A DNA stretch of 64,000 nt from Trichocoleus sp. FACHB-40 (GTDB taxonomy: Bacteria > Cyanobacteriota > Cyanobacteriia > Cyanobacteriales > FACHB-T130): positions 1 to 64,000 of the forward strand of contig NZ_JACJPF010000103.1 in NCBI RefSeq assembly GCF_014695915.1. The letters run 5' to 3'. A model generated the notes under the pieces. That model did not search any database. It worked only from the letters and a program-made list of their open reading frames with translations, and had not been told where the DNA came from. Below are positions 30,285-36,691 of the stretch, one piece after another (position 1 is the stretch's first letter; each line of letters starts with the position of its first letter). The position numbers and the translations under genes were made by a program.

Positions 30285-30420
30285 GACTCCGCCGATGAGT
30301 TGTTACACACTCTTTAAAGGATGGCTACCTTTAAGCCAACCTGCCGGGTTCTTCGCACTCCTCGTTTACAAACGCCCACTGTCTTAGAACAGCGTTACTT
30401 TTCCTTTCGTACTAAAGTAT
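30285..30420 (-). ncRNA. 23S rRNA factor-binding-centre mimic (GAC-like plus sarcin-ricin-like hairpin)
   Basis: Between tRNA-Arg and tRNA-Ala. Minus-strand 30348 to 30291 aligns without gaps to E. coli 23S 1051-1108 at about 70%: GGTTGGCTTAAAGGTAGCC then ATCCTTTAAAGAGTGTGTAA. A1067, G1087, A1088 and A1095 are kept. Pairs change together: 1092-1099 C-G to U-A and 1054-1105 A-U to G-C. Upstream, at 30418-30397, ACTTT-AGTACGAAAGGA-AAAGT copies the sarcin-ricin loop with 11 of 12 universal bases; GAGA becomes GAAA, still a GNRA tetraloop. The jo joining 48 nt hold a hairpin (AACG-CTGT ... ACAG ... CGTT). Paired changes imply selection for RNA structure. Possible roles: sponge for L11, translation GTPases, thiopeptides or rRNA-cutting toxins (inference). 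Confidence 0.75.
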
Positions 30421-30448
30421 GTAGGCTCTAAAGATTGGGTCACGCAAG

Positions 30449-30489
30449 ATGCGATGCGTTAGCGAAGCATGCCGTTAGGCTTATCGCAT
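30449..30489. repeat. Small palindromic repeat (SDR-like)
   Basis: ATGCGAT ... ATCGCAT with TGCGTTAGCGAAGCATGCC inside, of the type of short dispersed repeats in cyanobacteria. It lies 30 nt upstream of the rRNA-like hairpin. Confidence 0.5.
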
Positions 30490-30542
30490 ATCTCGTTCAA
30501 TTAATTACAGAAGAAGGCAACCTCCTTTTATCTTGTTTTCAA

Positions 30543-30615
30543 CAGGAGTAGTAGGACTTGAACCCACAACCTCGGAGGTAGAAGCTCCTTGCTCTATCCA
30601 TTGAGCTACACTCCC
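30543..30615 (-). tRNA. tRNA-Arg(TCT)
   Basis: Loop CTTCTAC; G1-U72 wobble in the acceptor and G73. Confidence 0.8.
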
Positions 30616-30623
30616 ATGATTGG

Positions 30624-30696
30624 TAGTCCTGACAGGGCTTGAACCTGTGACATCCTCTTTGTAAGAGAGGCACTCTCCCGACTGAGCTACAGGACT
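30624..30696 (-). tRNA. tRNA-Val(TAC)
   Basis: Perfect acceptor AGTCCTG/CAGGACT, loop CTTACAA, A73, CCA encoded (30621-30623). Confidence 0.85.
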
Positions 30697-30701
30697 ACGT
30701 A

Positions 30702-30773
30702 AGCGAGTGGAGGGACTCGAACCCTCGCGCTGAGTGTGGCGCACTCAGATGCTAGCCGCTACATCACACCCGC
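30702..30773 (-). tRNA. tRNA-Gly(GCC)
   Basis: Loop GCGCCAC: anticodon GCC, but position 33 is C instead of the universal U. Acceptor GCGGGTG/CACTCGC, T73. Confidence 0.75.
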
Positions 30774-30784
30774 ATATTTGAAAG

Positions 30785-30878
30785 AGCGGATAACGGGACT
30801 CGTTCGCGGAGCGTTCTCGAAGAGTACCCGTATCGTGAGTTTGGAAGACTCAGATGCTAGCCATTGCACCATATCCGC
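30785..30878 (-). tRNA. tRNA-Gly(TCC) with 22-nt T-loop insertion
   Basis: Acceptor GCGGATA/TATCCGC, loop CTTCCAA. The T stem ACGGG/CCCGT encloses 29 nt instead of 7; the extra part forms two mini-hairpins, CTC-TTC-GAG and CGC-TCC-GCG. Confidence 0.75.
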
Positions 30879-30883
30879 TTGAG

Positions 30884-30954
30884 AGCAGGAGGCGAGATTT
30901 GCACTCGCAAGAAGGCTTTACAAGAGCCTCATGTTGCTGTTACATCACACCTGC
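30884..30954 (-). tRNA. tRNA-Thr(TGT)
   Basis: Loop CTTGTAA. One T-T mismatch in the acceptor and an unusual T loop TGCAAAT. Confidence 0.75.
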
Positions 30955-30965
30955 ATTATTCAAAG

Positions 30966-31037
30966 AGCAGACGGCGGGGATTGAACCCACATCGAGGACT
31001 TACCATGCCCTTGTGTTGCCACTTACACCACATCTGC
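30966..31037 (-). tRNA. tRNA-Thr(GGT)
   Basis: Loop ATGGTAA, acceptor GCAGATG/CGTCTGC, normal T arm. Confidence 0.8.
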
Positions 31038-31042
31038 ACCGA

Positions 31043-31136
31043 AGCAGGCGGCGAGAGTCGTTCGCGAAGCGTTCCCGAAGGGTACTCGCATCAGAAGATT
31101 ACGAAACTTCTATGCTTGCCATTGCACCACACCTGC
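31043..31136 (-). tRNA. tRNA-Thr(CGT) with 22-nt T-loop insertion
   Basis: Loop TTCGTAA with a T-T at the base of the anticodon stem. The T stem GCGAG/CTCGC encloses 29 nt with mini-hairpins CCC-TTC-GGG and CGC-TTC-GCG: same position and structure as in tRNA-Gly(TCC), with one paired change. Confidence 0.7.
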
Positions 31137-31143
31137 ATTTTGG

Positions 31144-31219
31144 TGGCGGGGGCAGGAGTTGAACCTGCTGATAAGAGGCTTATGAGACCTCCAAGCCTAC
31201 CCTGGCTACTTCACCCGCA
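31144..31219 (-). tRNA. tRNA-Met(CAT), initiator-like
   Basis: T1-C72 mismatch as in bacterial initiator tRNAs; loop CTCATAA; encoded CCA (31141-31143). The anticodon stem lacks the full GGG/CCC initiator set, so role is uncertain. Confidence 0.75.
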
Positions 31220-31228
31220 TCGCACCAA

Positions 31229-31302
31229 TACCCCTGACTGGGCTTGAACCAGTAACCTCCGCATTCTAAGTGCGGCACCTCTTCCGATTGGGCTACAGGG
31301 GC
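31229..31302 (-). tRNA. tRNA with Leu(TAG) anticodon but short variable arm
   Basis: Loop CTTAGAA, A73, G1-U72. The variable region is AGGTT (5 nt); bacterial tRNA-Leu normally has a long arm. Body matches the TAA tRNA at 31383. Confidence 0.7.
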
Positions 31303-31305
31303 ATA

Positions 31306-31378
31306 TCGGGATGGCAGGATTTGAACCTGCGACTCCATGCTCCCAAAGCATGGCTTCTAGCCGCTGAATTACATCCCG
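31306..31378 (-). tRNA. tRNA-Pro(TGG)
   Basis: Acceptor CGGGATG/CATCCCG, loop TTTGGGA, A73. Confidence 0.85.
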
Positions 31379-31382
31379 TTAA

Positions 31383-31456
31383 TACTCCTGGCTGGGCTTG
31401 AACCAGCAACGCGCAAGGTTTAAGCTTGCTGCCTCTTCCGATTGGGCTACAGGAGC
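31383..31456 (-). tRNA. tRNA with Leu(TAA) anticodon but short variable arm
   Basis: Loop CTTAAAC, 5-nt variable region, G1-U72. Paralogue of the TAG tRNA, probably by duplication with anticodon change. Confidence 0.7.
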
Positions 31457-31493
31457 ATTACTTAGCTGCTCTAATCAAAACGAGAGAGCAGAA

Positions 31494-31568
31494 CTGGGGA
31501 GGCAGGAATCGAACCTACGAAATCCTGAGTCAAAATCAGGTGGCTTTGCCAACGTCGCCTACTCCCCA
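31494..31568 (-). tRNA. tRNA-Gln(TTG)
   Basis: Acceptor TGGGGAG/CTCCCCA, loop TTTTGAC, G73. Confidence 0.85.
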
Positions 31569-31576
31569 ATGAATGG

Positions 31577-31651
31577 CTGCCGGGGTAGGGCTTGAACCTA
31601 CATGACTTCCGCTTCAGGGGCGGAGGACTTTACCAATTCGTCTACCCGGCA
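31577..31651 (-). tRNA. tRNA-Gln(CTG)
   Basis: Acceptor TGCCGGG/CCCGGCA, loop CCCTGAA, G73, encoded CCA (31574-31576). Confidence 0.85.
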
Positions 31652-31659
31652 TTGAAAAA

Positions 31660-31732
31660 TGGGAAGAGTGGGAGTTGAACCCACGTCTCTTGCTTTTCAG
31701 GCAAGTGCTAAAACCATCTCAGCTATCTCCCC
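31660..31732 (-). tRNA. tRNA-Phe(GAA)
   Basis: Loop CTGAAAA, A73. Its 5' 14 nt are also the end of the HNH gene, whose TGA lies in the D stem. Confidence 0.85.
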
Positions 31733-32243
31733 TTAAAAGACGACCTTTGTACCTTGCAGCTTCCGCTATAAGAACTTGATCATGTTTACTGTGTTCAATC
31801 CTGTGACAGTTAGAACAAAGTAGCTCACACTTATCAAGTTCCTGCTTGATTAGCTCCCACTTACGATTGGCTACATTTCCAATAGCAAAGTCCTTGCTAT
31901 TGGGATCTAGGTGGTGGAACTCATAAGCTGGAAGCGCTCCTTCCCAACCGCAGCGCTGACATTTGCCGCCGAGGTACTGTACTGCCGCTGACTTAGCCAA
32001 GTAACGCCTGATTTTAGTGCAGCAGGATTGGCACCGTCGTCGTCTTCGGGCGGTTGTACAGCGCCCACAAATCGAACAGTAATGCTCAATTGGTGGCTTT
32101 TTTGCGAGAACAAGTTTCCTTGTATTGCGACTGCCAAACGGTGAACAGTCCAAGCAATACTTCCGCCGTTGAAGGTTGTGTTGTTTACCGTCAATGACGA
32201 TTTTGACAGGAAACTGCTTTTCGCAATACAGACAGGTAGGCAT
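31719..32243 (-). CDS. HNH endonuclease inside the tRNA array (174 aa)
   Basis: Zinc knuckles CLYC, CLDC, CSIC/CQSC and CQRC precede the HNH core YEFHHLDPNSKDFAIGN...CELLCSNCHRIEH. Such free-standing nucleases home into specific sites; here it may keep or spread the array. The reading frame ends inside tRNA-Phe, so a full-length message would have to escape processing at that tRNA's 5' end. An inverted repeat lies directly upstream. Confidence 0.8.
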   Translation of the reverse strand: MPTCLYCEKQFPVKIVIDGKQHNLQRRKYCLDCSPFGSRNTRKLVLAKKPPIEHYCSICGRCTTARRRRRCQSCCTKIRRYLAKSAAVQYLGGKCQRCGWEGALPAYEFHHLDPNSKDFAIGNVANRKWELIKQELDKCELLCSNCHRIEHSKHDQVLIAEAARYKGRLLRGDS

Positions 32244-32256
32244 AATTCCAGGTAGT

Positions 32257-32292
32257 CTTAAATGGTAAAACCCAAATAGCTTACCATTTAAG
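32257..32292. promoter_or_regulatory. 12-bp inverted repeat before the HNH gene
   Basis: CTTAAATGGTAA / TTACCATTTAAG with a 12-nt loop, extended by GTAG/CTAC. In RNA it lies 13 nt upstream of the HNH start and could gate translation or guide cleavage. Confidence 0.6.
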
Positions 32293-32313
32293 CTACTGAG
32301 GAAAGTTTCAAAG

Positions 32314-32399
32314 CGGAGAGGACAGGATTTGAACCTGCGTTAGGTAAAACCTAATCAGACTTTCCAAGCCTGCGCCTTAAGCCACTCGACCACCTCTCC
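32314..32399 (-). tRNA. tRNA-Ser(GGA)
   Basis: Loop TTGGAAA, long variable arm (TTAGG..CCTAA), G73. Confidence 0.85.
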
Positions 32400-32406
32400 A
32401 AGTTGA

Positions 32407-32481
32407 CGAGAGCGGAGGGACTTGAACCCCCACGTCTTCGGTTTCGTAGACCGAGATTTTATCCAGTTAAACTACGCTCTC
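32407..32481 (-). tRNA. tRNA-Arg(ACG)
   Basis: Acceptor GAGAGCG/CGCTCTC, loop CTACGAA, G73. Confidence 0.85.
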
Positions 32482-32514
32482 ATTTGTTGTCAGGAAAACA
32501 GTCATTTGACTGCA

Positions 32515-32586
32515 CTGCCCCGGCAGGAATCGAACCCGCGATCATCGAGTTAACAGCTCGCTGCTTTACCACTCAGCTACAGGGCA
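32515..32586 (-). tRNA. tRNA-Asn(GTT)
   Basis: Loop CTGTTAA, G73, normal T arm. Confidence 0.85.
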
Positions 32587-32590
32587 TTAG

Positions 32591-32666
32591 TAGTGCTGAC
32601 GGGATTTGAAGTGAGCAAATCACTTGATTGAAAGTCAAGCGGCTTAAACCATTTGCCTACAGCACT
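32591..32666 (-). tRNA. tRNA-Glu(TTC)-like with degenerate T stem
   Basis: Acceptor AGTGCTG/CAGCACT and anticodon arm (loop CTTTCAA) are perfect; the 5' T-stem strand no longer pairs with CCCGT. A second, intact Glu(TTC) is at 33357. Confidence 0.65.
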
Positions 32667-32674
32667 ATGAAAGG

Positions 32675-32745
32675 CGCGGGGACTGAGATTTGAACTCAGA
32701 TCATCGATTTTGGAGATCGAGATGTTGCCGTTACACCATCCCCAC
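32675..32745 (-). tRNA. tRNA-Trp(CCA)
   Basis: Loop CTCCAAA, acceptor GTGGGGA/TCCCCGC, G73. Confidence 0.85.
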
Positions 32746-32797
32746 ATACGGTTTGAACTTTGAATCCAAAGTCTAAAATCCAAAATCCAGAATCGAA

Positions 32798-32881
32798 TGG
32801 GTCGGGCAGGATTTGCACCTGCAACCAAAAAAGGACGATTTTACAGACCGTTGCCCCACAAACTAATAGGCGGGCCGACCC
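32798..32881 (-). tRNA. tRNA-Tyr(GTA)
   Basis: Acceptor GGGTCGG/CCGACCC, loop CTGTAAA, long variable region, A73; T loop is TGCAAAT. Confidence 0.8.
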
Positions 32882-32892
32882 AGGTAAAAAGG

Positions 32893-32976
32893 CGGAGAGG
32901 ACAGGACTCGAACCTGCAATGGGTTGCCCCAAACTGATTTAGCAAACCAGCGCTTTGACCATTCAGCCACCTCTCC
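32893..32976 (-). tRNA. tRNA-Ser(GCT)
   Basis: Loop TTGCTAA, long variable arm with TGGG/CCCA, G73. Acceptor equals that of Ser(GGA). Confidence 0.85.
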
Positions 32977-32979
32977 AGA

Positions 32980-33053
32980 TAGCCCCAGGGAGATTTGAAC
33001 TCCTCGTCTCTGCCTTGAGGGGGCAGCGTCCTAAACCACTAGACGATGAGGCT
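32980..33053 (-). tRNA. tRNA-Glu(CTC)
   Basis: Loop CCCTCAA, acceptor AGCCTCA/TGGGGCT, A73. Confidence 0.85.
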
Positions 33054-33064
33054 TTGAGTTTGAG

Positions 33065-33137
33065 TAGGAGTAGTAGGACTTGAACCTACGACTAGCCTCT
33101 TATGAGAAGGCTGCTCTACCAACTGAGCTATACTCCC
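33065..33137 (-). tRNA. tRNA-Met(CAT) or tRNA-Ile2
   Basis: Loop CTCATAA, G1-U72. With TilS lysidine modification it could read AUA; no other Ile tRNA is in the array. Confidence 0.8.
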
Positions 33138-33147
33138 TTGATGGCAG

Positions 33148-33220
33148 TGGGAGTAGCAGGACTCGAACCTGCAACCATACGGTTAAGAGCCGCCTGCTCT
33201 GCCAATTGAGCTATACTCCC
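33148..33220 (-). tRNA. tRNA-Lys(CTT)
   Basis: Loop CTCTTAA, acceptor GGGAGTA/TACTCCC, A73. Confidence 0.85.
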
Positions 33221-33226
33221 TTTGAG

Positions 33227-33300
33227 AGGTCGAGGTGGGATTTGAACCCACGCAAAAGAGTTTTGCAGACTCCCCCCTTAAGCCACTTGGGTACTCGACC
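33227..33300 (-). tRNA. tRNA-Cys(GCA)
   Basis: Loop CTGCAAA, acceptor GGTCGAG/CTCGACC, U73 as expected. Confidence 0.85.
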
Positions 33301-33356
33301 TTAATGGTTCGGATAATTTATCCTCTGCAAAGAGGCACAGATACTAAATTGTCCGA

Positions 33357-33429
33357 TAGCCCCAACGGGGTTTGAACCCGTATTACAGTATTGAAAGCAC
33401 TGTGTCCTAGCCGCTTAGACGATGGGGCC
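33357..33429 (-). tRNA. tRNA-Glu(TTC)
   Basis: Loop CTTTCAA, G1-U72, normal T arm, A73. Confidence 0.85.
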
Positions 33430-33475
33430 ATGTGGTGAGAGCAACCAGATTTTCACTGTCCGAATTGCTGCTGAA

Positions 33476-33548
33476 CGAGGCTGACGGGTCTCGATCCCGC
33501 GACCTTCGGCGTGACAAGCCGATGCTCTCCCAACTGAGCTACAGCCCC
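33476..33548 (-). tRNA. tRNA-Asp(GTC)
   Basis: Loop TTGTCAC, acceptor GGGGCTG/CAGCCTC, G73. First tRNA of the array. Confidence 0.85.
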
Positions 33549-33594
33549 ATAATTTCAGCAGCATTTCAGCAAATACTCTCACTACAATCGTGTT

Positions 33595-33649
33595 ACATCT
33601 CAGGAATGTGGGGGCATTGCTTGCTAGGCTTTTCCCCCACTTGAGATGT
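33595..33649 (-). promoter_or_regulatory. Leader hairpin of the tRNA array
   Basis: Outer arms ACATCTCA/TGAGATGT (8 bp) and inner arms GTGGGGG/CCCCCAC (7 bp) around a 19-nt loop, between the leader ORF and the first tRNA. No T tract follows, so processing signal or attenuator partner rather than a plain terminator. Confidence 0.65.
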
Positions 33650-33738
33650 CTGTGCTTCATTAAAAATGCACAGTATAAATCGTTAAATGGGTGATTTATT
33701 ATTCAGTTTTCAAGGTTCAGAAAAAAGACTGTAATTGG

Positions 33739-33939
33739 TTACAAACACAACCGCCTTTCTAGGTGATAAATCTGTTGAATATTACGCCTAGATTCAGCAA
33801 TTTTGGTTTGAATTAGGTGTGTATTATCCGCTTTTTCCATGTCTACTTCAGGTTTTTTGGAAGTAGGCTGATGCGGCAATTCAAAGGATTCTGGCGGATG
33901 CCAGCCTTTATTAATTCGTTCAATGTAGAGTAGCACCAT
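33739..33939 (-). CDS. Possible leader ORF of the tRNA array (66 aa)
   Basis: MVLLYIERINKGWHPPESFE... ending in a helix (IQTKIAESRRNIQQIYHLERRL). It follows promoter-like DNA and precedes the array in the same direction. Could be a small regulator or a translated leader. Confidence 0.5.
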   Translation of the reverse strand: MVLLYIERINKGWHPPESFELPHQPTSKKPEVDMEKADNTHLIQTKIAESRRNIQQIYHLERRLCL

Positions 33940-33982
33940 GACTCTTTGGGGTTAGAGGTTTTTGTCTCTTCTCTCTTTCAAT

Positions 33983-34016
33983 ATATTTATACTACATAAA
34001 TACTACATAAAGTGTC
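33983..34016 (-). promoter_or_regulatory. Promoter/operator upstream of array
   Basis: On the plus strand ATACTACATA and ATACTACATA are direct repeats 11 bp apart; the minus strand reads TATGTAGTATAAATATA, giving TATAAATA as a -10-like element. Likely start of the leader-array transcript. Confidence 0.5.
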
Positions 34017-34151
34017 AAGGGTTTGGGGAAAGTTTTTTTTGAGAATTTCCCTGGGATATAAAAAATAACCAGAAGCCTTGCCAAAACAGGGTTTTACGGC
34101 TGATAACCGGGCAAGTCATCTATATATATGTAGCTGTAGTACGTGCTGAAG

Positions 34152-34665
34152 GATGGGGGAGAGCGATCGCATATCTTGCACTCAGGCTGGCGAATAGAAT
34201 TCCCGCCTATACAAACAAAACCTGTATAGGCAGGTTTCAAAAGCAGATGAGGAGTGGGCGATCGCATATGTTGCACTAAGGCTGGTGAAGAGAATTCGCG
34301 CCTATACTGACAAAACCTACCGAAGGCAGGTTTCAAAAGCAGATGAGGAGTGGGCGATCGCATATGTTGCACTAAGGCTAGAGAATACAATTCGCGCCTA
34401 TACAAACAAAACCTGTATAGGCAGGTTTCAAAAATCCGCGCAGGCGGAGGCAAGTTTGTGTAGCTGCAATTTCTAATCGCCAAGGCTGCACAATATGCGA
34501 TCGCGCTACACGACAGCAGCTAGTCGCCGATGAGGAGTGGGGATCTGGCCTGTCATCTTGCGGTGAGGCTGACGAATGGAATTCGCGCCTATACGAGACT
34601 TAACCTGCCTTCGCAGGTTTCACAAGTCCGCGCAGGCGGACTTGGTTTGTTTAGCCGCGATTTCT
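34152..34665. repeat. About 95-bp tandem repeats (three good copies, one degenerate)
   Basis: Units begin GATGAGGAGTGGGCGATCGC, continue with TTGCACTAAGGCT and GAATTCGCGCCTATAC, and end in AGGCAGGTTTC. Starts are near 34152, 34245, 34341 and 34529. Spacing and internal hairpins rule out CRISPR. The 917-bp gap 33940-34857 otherwise holds only the array promoter. Confidence 0.7.
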
Positions 34666-34857
34666 AATCGCTAGGGCTGCTATTTAAAAATTACAGACGT
34701 TAGAACTCAGTTGCTAATGGGAATACGGTAGTGGTATAGAAGTAGTGATAAATCTACTTTCACCCCCTACTGTACAAGGCTTTGAGCATTGAATATCACT
34801 ACCTGTTTACCACTACCGGGAATACTTAGTTTGATGGGTTATTTACGGAGAATAATC

Positions 34858-35304
34858 ATGAGATCCCTTCAAACAGCAGTTTTGTCTACAATTGCAACCT
34901 TAACAAGTGGAATTTTTTTACCCCTACAGTCTCAAGCAACAGTTCCGTTGCAACAGCAGCTTGTAGCTCAAGTCAGTATTGTAGATGTAATTCGTGATCT
35001 AGATGGCAACGCATATATTTTGGGTGCAGATGATCAGAAGTTGGGTGTGGTTTCAAGTAACCAACGTGCAGCTATGTCAATTTGCAACCAGTATGGAAGT
35101 TATGGCAGCCGCTATTCTGCAAGCAGTGTATGGAATAAATACGGACAGTATGGTAGCCCTTATTCCACTATGGGTGCTTATAATGCTCGTGGAAATAAAC
35201 CTCCCCTAATCGTGTTTGAAGGAGGGGCGTTTATCTTGAGTAAGAATCCTAACATGGCTAACCGAATAGATCCAGACGATCTGTTCGCTGTTCTATGTAG
35301 ATAG
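34858..35304 (+). CDS. Secreted hypothetical protein (148 aa)
   Basis: Start MRSLQTAVLS at 34858 after GGAG. Signal peptide (TAVLSTIATLTSGIFLPLQSQA). The mature part has repeats with CNQYGSYGSRYSASSVWNKYGQYGSPYS, a pattern found in cyanobacterial exported proteins. Function unknown. Confidence 0.7.
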   Translation: MRSLQTAVLSTIATLTSGIFLPLQSQATVPLQQQLVAQVSIVDVIRDLDGNAYILGADDQKLGVVSSNQRAAMSICNQYGSYGSRYSASSVWNKYGQYGSPYSTMGAYNARGNKPPLIVFEGGAFILSKNPNMANRIDPDDLFAVLCR

Positions 35305-35360
35305 TAGAAGACATAACGCCTTTTGCCAAGAAAAAGGCGCACCGCAGTGCGCCCCTACAG

Positions 35361-35747
35361 TTACCTCAAGGAGGAGGTACAAGCTTGAGCATCTTGCCAG
35401 AGTTTGAAGAGGAAGAATTCAGTGCGATCGCTTAATGCAGCTACAAACACACCTTCGCCATTCTCCCCATCTCCCTCGATCCAAGTTCCATTCAGACAGA
35501 CTTCGATGTAATCGGCATCGCAAGCACACACGCCGATGATTTCAGAACCTTCCCGCTGTACCAGAGTTGCTAATTGTTCTACTTCTGGCAAAGTAGCGGG
35601 GAGCAAAAACGAAGCAGTGCTGGGTTCGATGGAGATACTTGTGCCAACTCGCAGCGCCAAAACAACCCGTAGTGTTACCCACTCCTCTAAGGATTGAGCC
35701 AGACATTCCAAGTAAAATCCATTTTCGGTGTATGTTAATTTCAACAT
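35361..35747 (-). CDS. Conserved cyanobacterial protein (128 aa)
   Basis: MLKLTYTENGFYLECLAQ...WVTLRVVLALRVG..., a compact alpha/beta protein that looks like the DUF1818 family. Next to the HNH gene, same direction. Confidence 0.6.
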   Translation of the reverse strand: MLKLTYTENGFYLECLAQSLEEWVTLRVVLALRVGTSISIEPSTASFLLPATLPEVEQLATLVQREGSEIIGVCACDADYIEVCLNGTWIEGDGENGEGVFVAALSDRTEFFLFKLWQDAQACTSSLR

Positions 35748-35762
35748 TGCCTGGTATCTCCT

Positions 35763-36296
35763 TTACTCAGAGTGAGTGTGCTGTTCGCGCCAAAACTGTT
35801 CGGCAAAGGCAACAGCAGGGTGCATGGGTGCTTTTGGCTGGGTACGAAGTGGCATTCCCGCTTGTAGGGGAGTGCGATCGCCTTTACGTTGGTTACACTT
35901 TTCGCAGGCTATAACTACGTTATCCCAAGTGTGTTTTCCGCCTTTTGATAAGGGAATGACGTGATCTATCGTCAACTGTTTCGTGTTACCGCAGTATTGA
36001 CAGGTGTGATGATCTCGCCGCAGCAATTCTCTACGATTTACTGGGGGAACCCGCCAGACTCTCTCTGCGCCAGTCACCGTCAAGCGGATTTGTTCTGGCA
36101 CATCGATAACTATGCTGGGCGATCGCACTTGCCAACCGGCTGCATCGCTAAAATTTAGCGGTTCGGCTTTACCGCTGATCATCAATGCGATCGCTCGTTT
36201 AATATTCACCCGGCTCATCGGTAAGTAATTCTGGGAAAATACCACTACCGACCTATTTAACACCTCAGTTGCGCTTGTCACGACTTGGCTCCTCAT
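35763..36296 (-). CDS. HNH endonuclease family protein (177 aa)
   Basis: HNH core RRDHHTCQYCGNTKQLTIDHVIPLSKGG...CEKCNQRKGDR, with paired CxxC zinc ligands. The N-terminal region (MSRVNIKRAIALMISGKAEPL) is typical for the widespread cyanobacterial/actinobacterial HNH family. Its leader contains a CCCCCGC/GCGGGGG hairpin (36305-36333). Confidence 0.8.
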   Translation of the reverse strand: MRSQVVTSATEVLNRSVVVFSQNYLPMSRVNIKRAIALMISGKAEPLNFSDAAGWQVRSPSIVIDVPEQIRLTVTGAERVWRVPPVNRRELLRRDHHTCQYCGNTKQLTIDHVIPLSKGGKHTWDNVVIACEKCNQRKGDRTPLQAGMPLRTQPKAPMHPAVAFAEQFWREQHTHSE

Positions 36297-36691
36297 ACAA
36301 TTAACCCCCGCCTCTTTTTCTTAGAAGCGGGGGCTGGAAAACTGCTCTTGGGTCTTCTCGTCCTATATAGGTACAGTCACTTTTTGCCTGTACCTCCCGC
36401 TTTGTTTATTTATCTGTGGTTCTGCAAACCGCAGGCTACCACCATTTTTGCCATCCAAATTTTTTTCATCAATCCCGCAGGAATCTCCCTGTAAGCCATA
36501 ATCGCCCATAAATCGAAGCTCCACGACAATAGCCGCCGATTCCCAACTTGTTTGGGCGTTCGGATGGCAGGTTGACATGGAGCGGGTAGGTATGTGTCTC
36601 ACAGGAAAGCTTTTTGAAGGTTTTAATTTGAATGTGACTTTCAATATACTACACTTGTATTACTATGTCCACATCTTTAGGAGAAAAAATC
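36297..36691. other. Intergenic region
   Basis: 395 bp with the GC hairpin at 36305-36333 and a ribosome site (AGGAG) just before 36692. The open frame 36363-36644 shows no protein-like features. Confidence 0.5.

Noticed and set aside
30206-30540. Full 23S rRNA gene fragment or GOLLD/ROOL-type giant RNA.
   Set aside because: Only two short ribosomal motifs, joined in non-ribosomal order, are present and the spacer is too short for GOLLD or ROOL.
29718-33660. Numerous open frames across the tRNA array (e.g. 29718-30173, 30864-31247, 32577-32828).
   Set aside because: They run through tRNA genes and reflect tRNA sequence, not coding; only the HNH gene has protein features.
34152-34665. CRISPR-like array.
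   Set aside because: Units are about 95 bp with internal hairpins and no unique 30-40 bp spacers; no cas genes.
36363-36644. 93-aa minus-strand frame.
   Set aside because: No ribosome site, odd composition, crosses intergenic hairpin.
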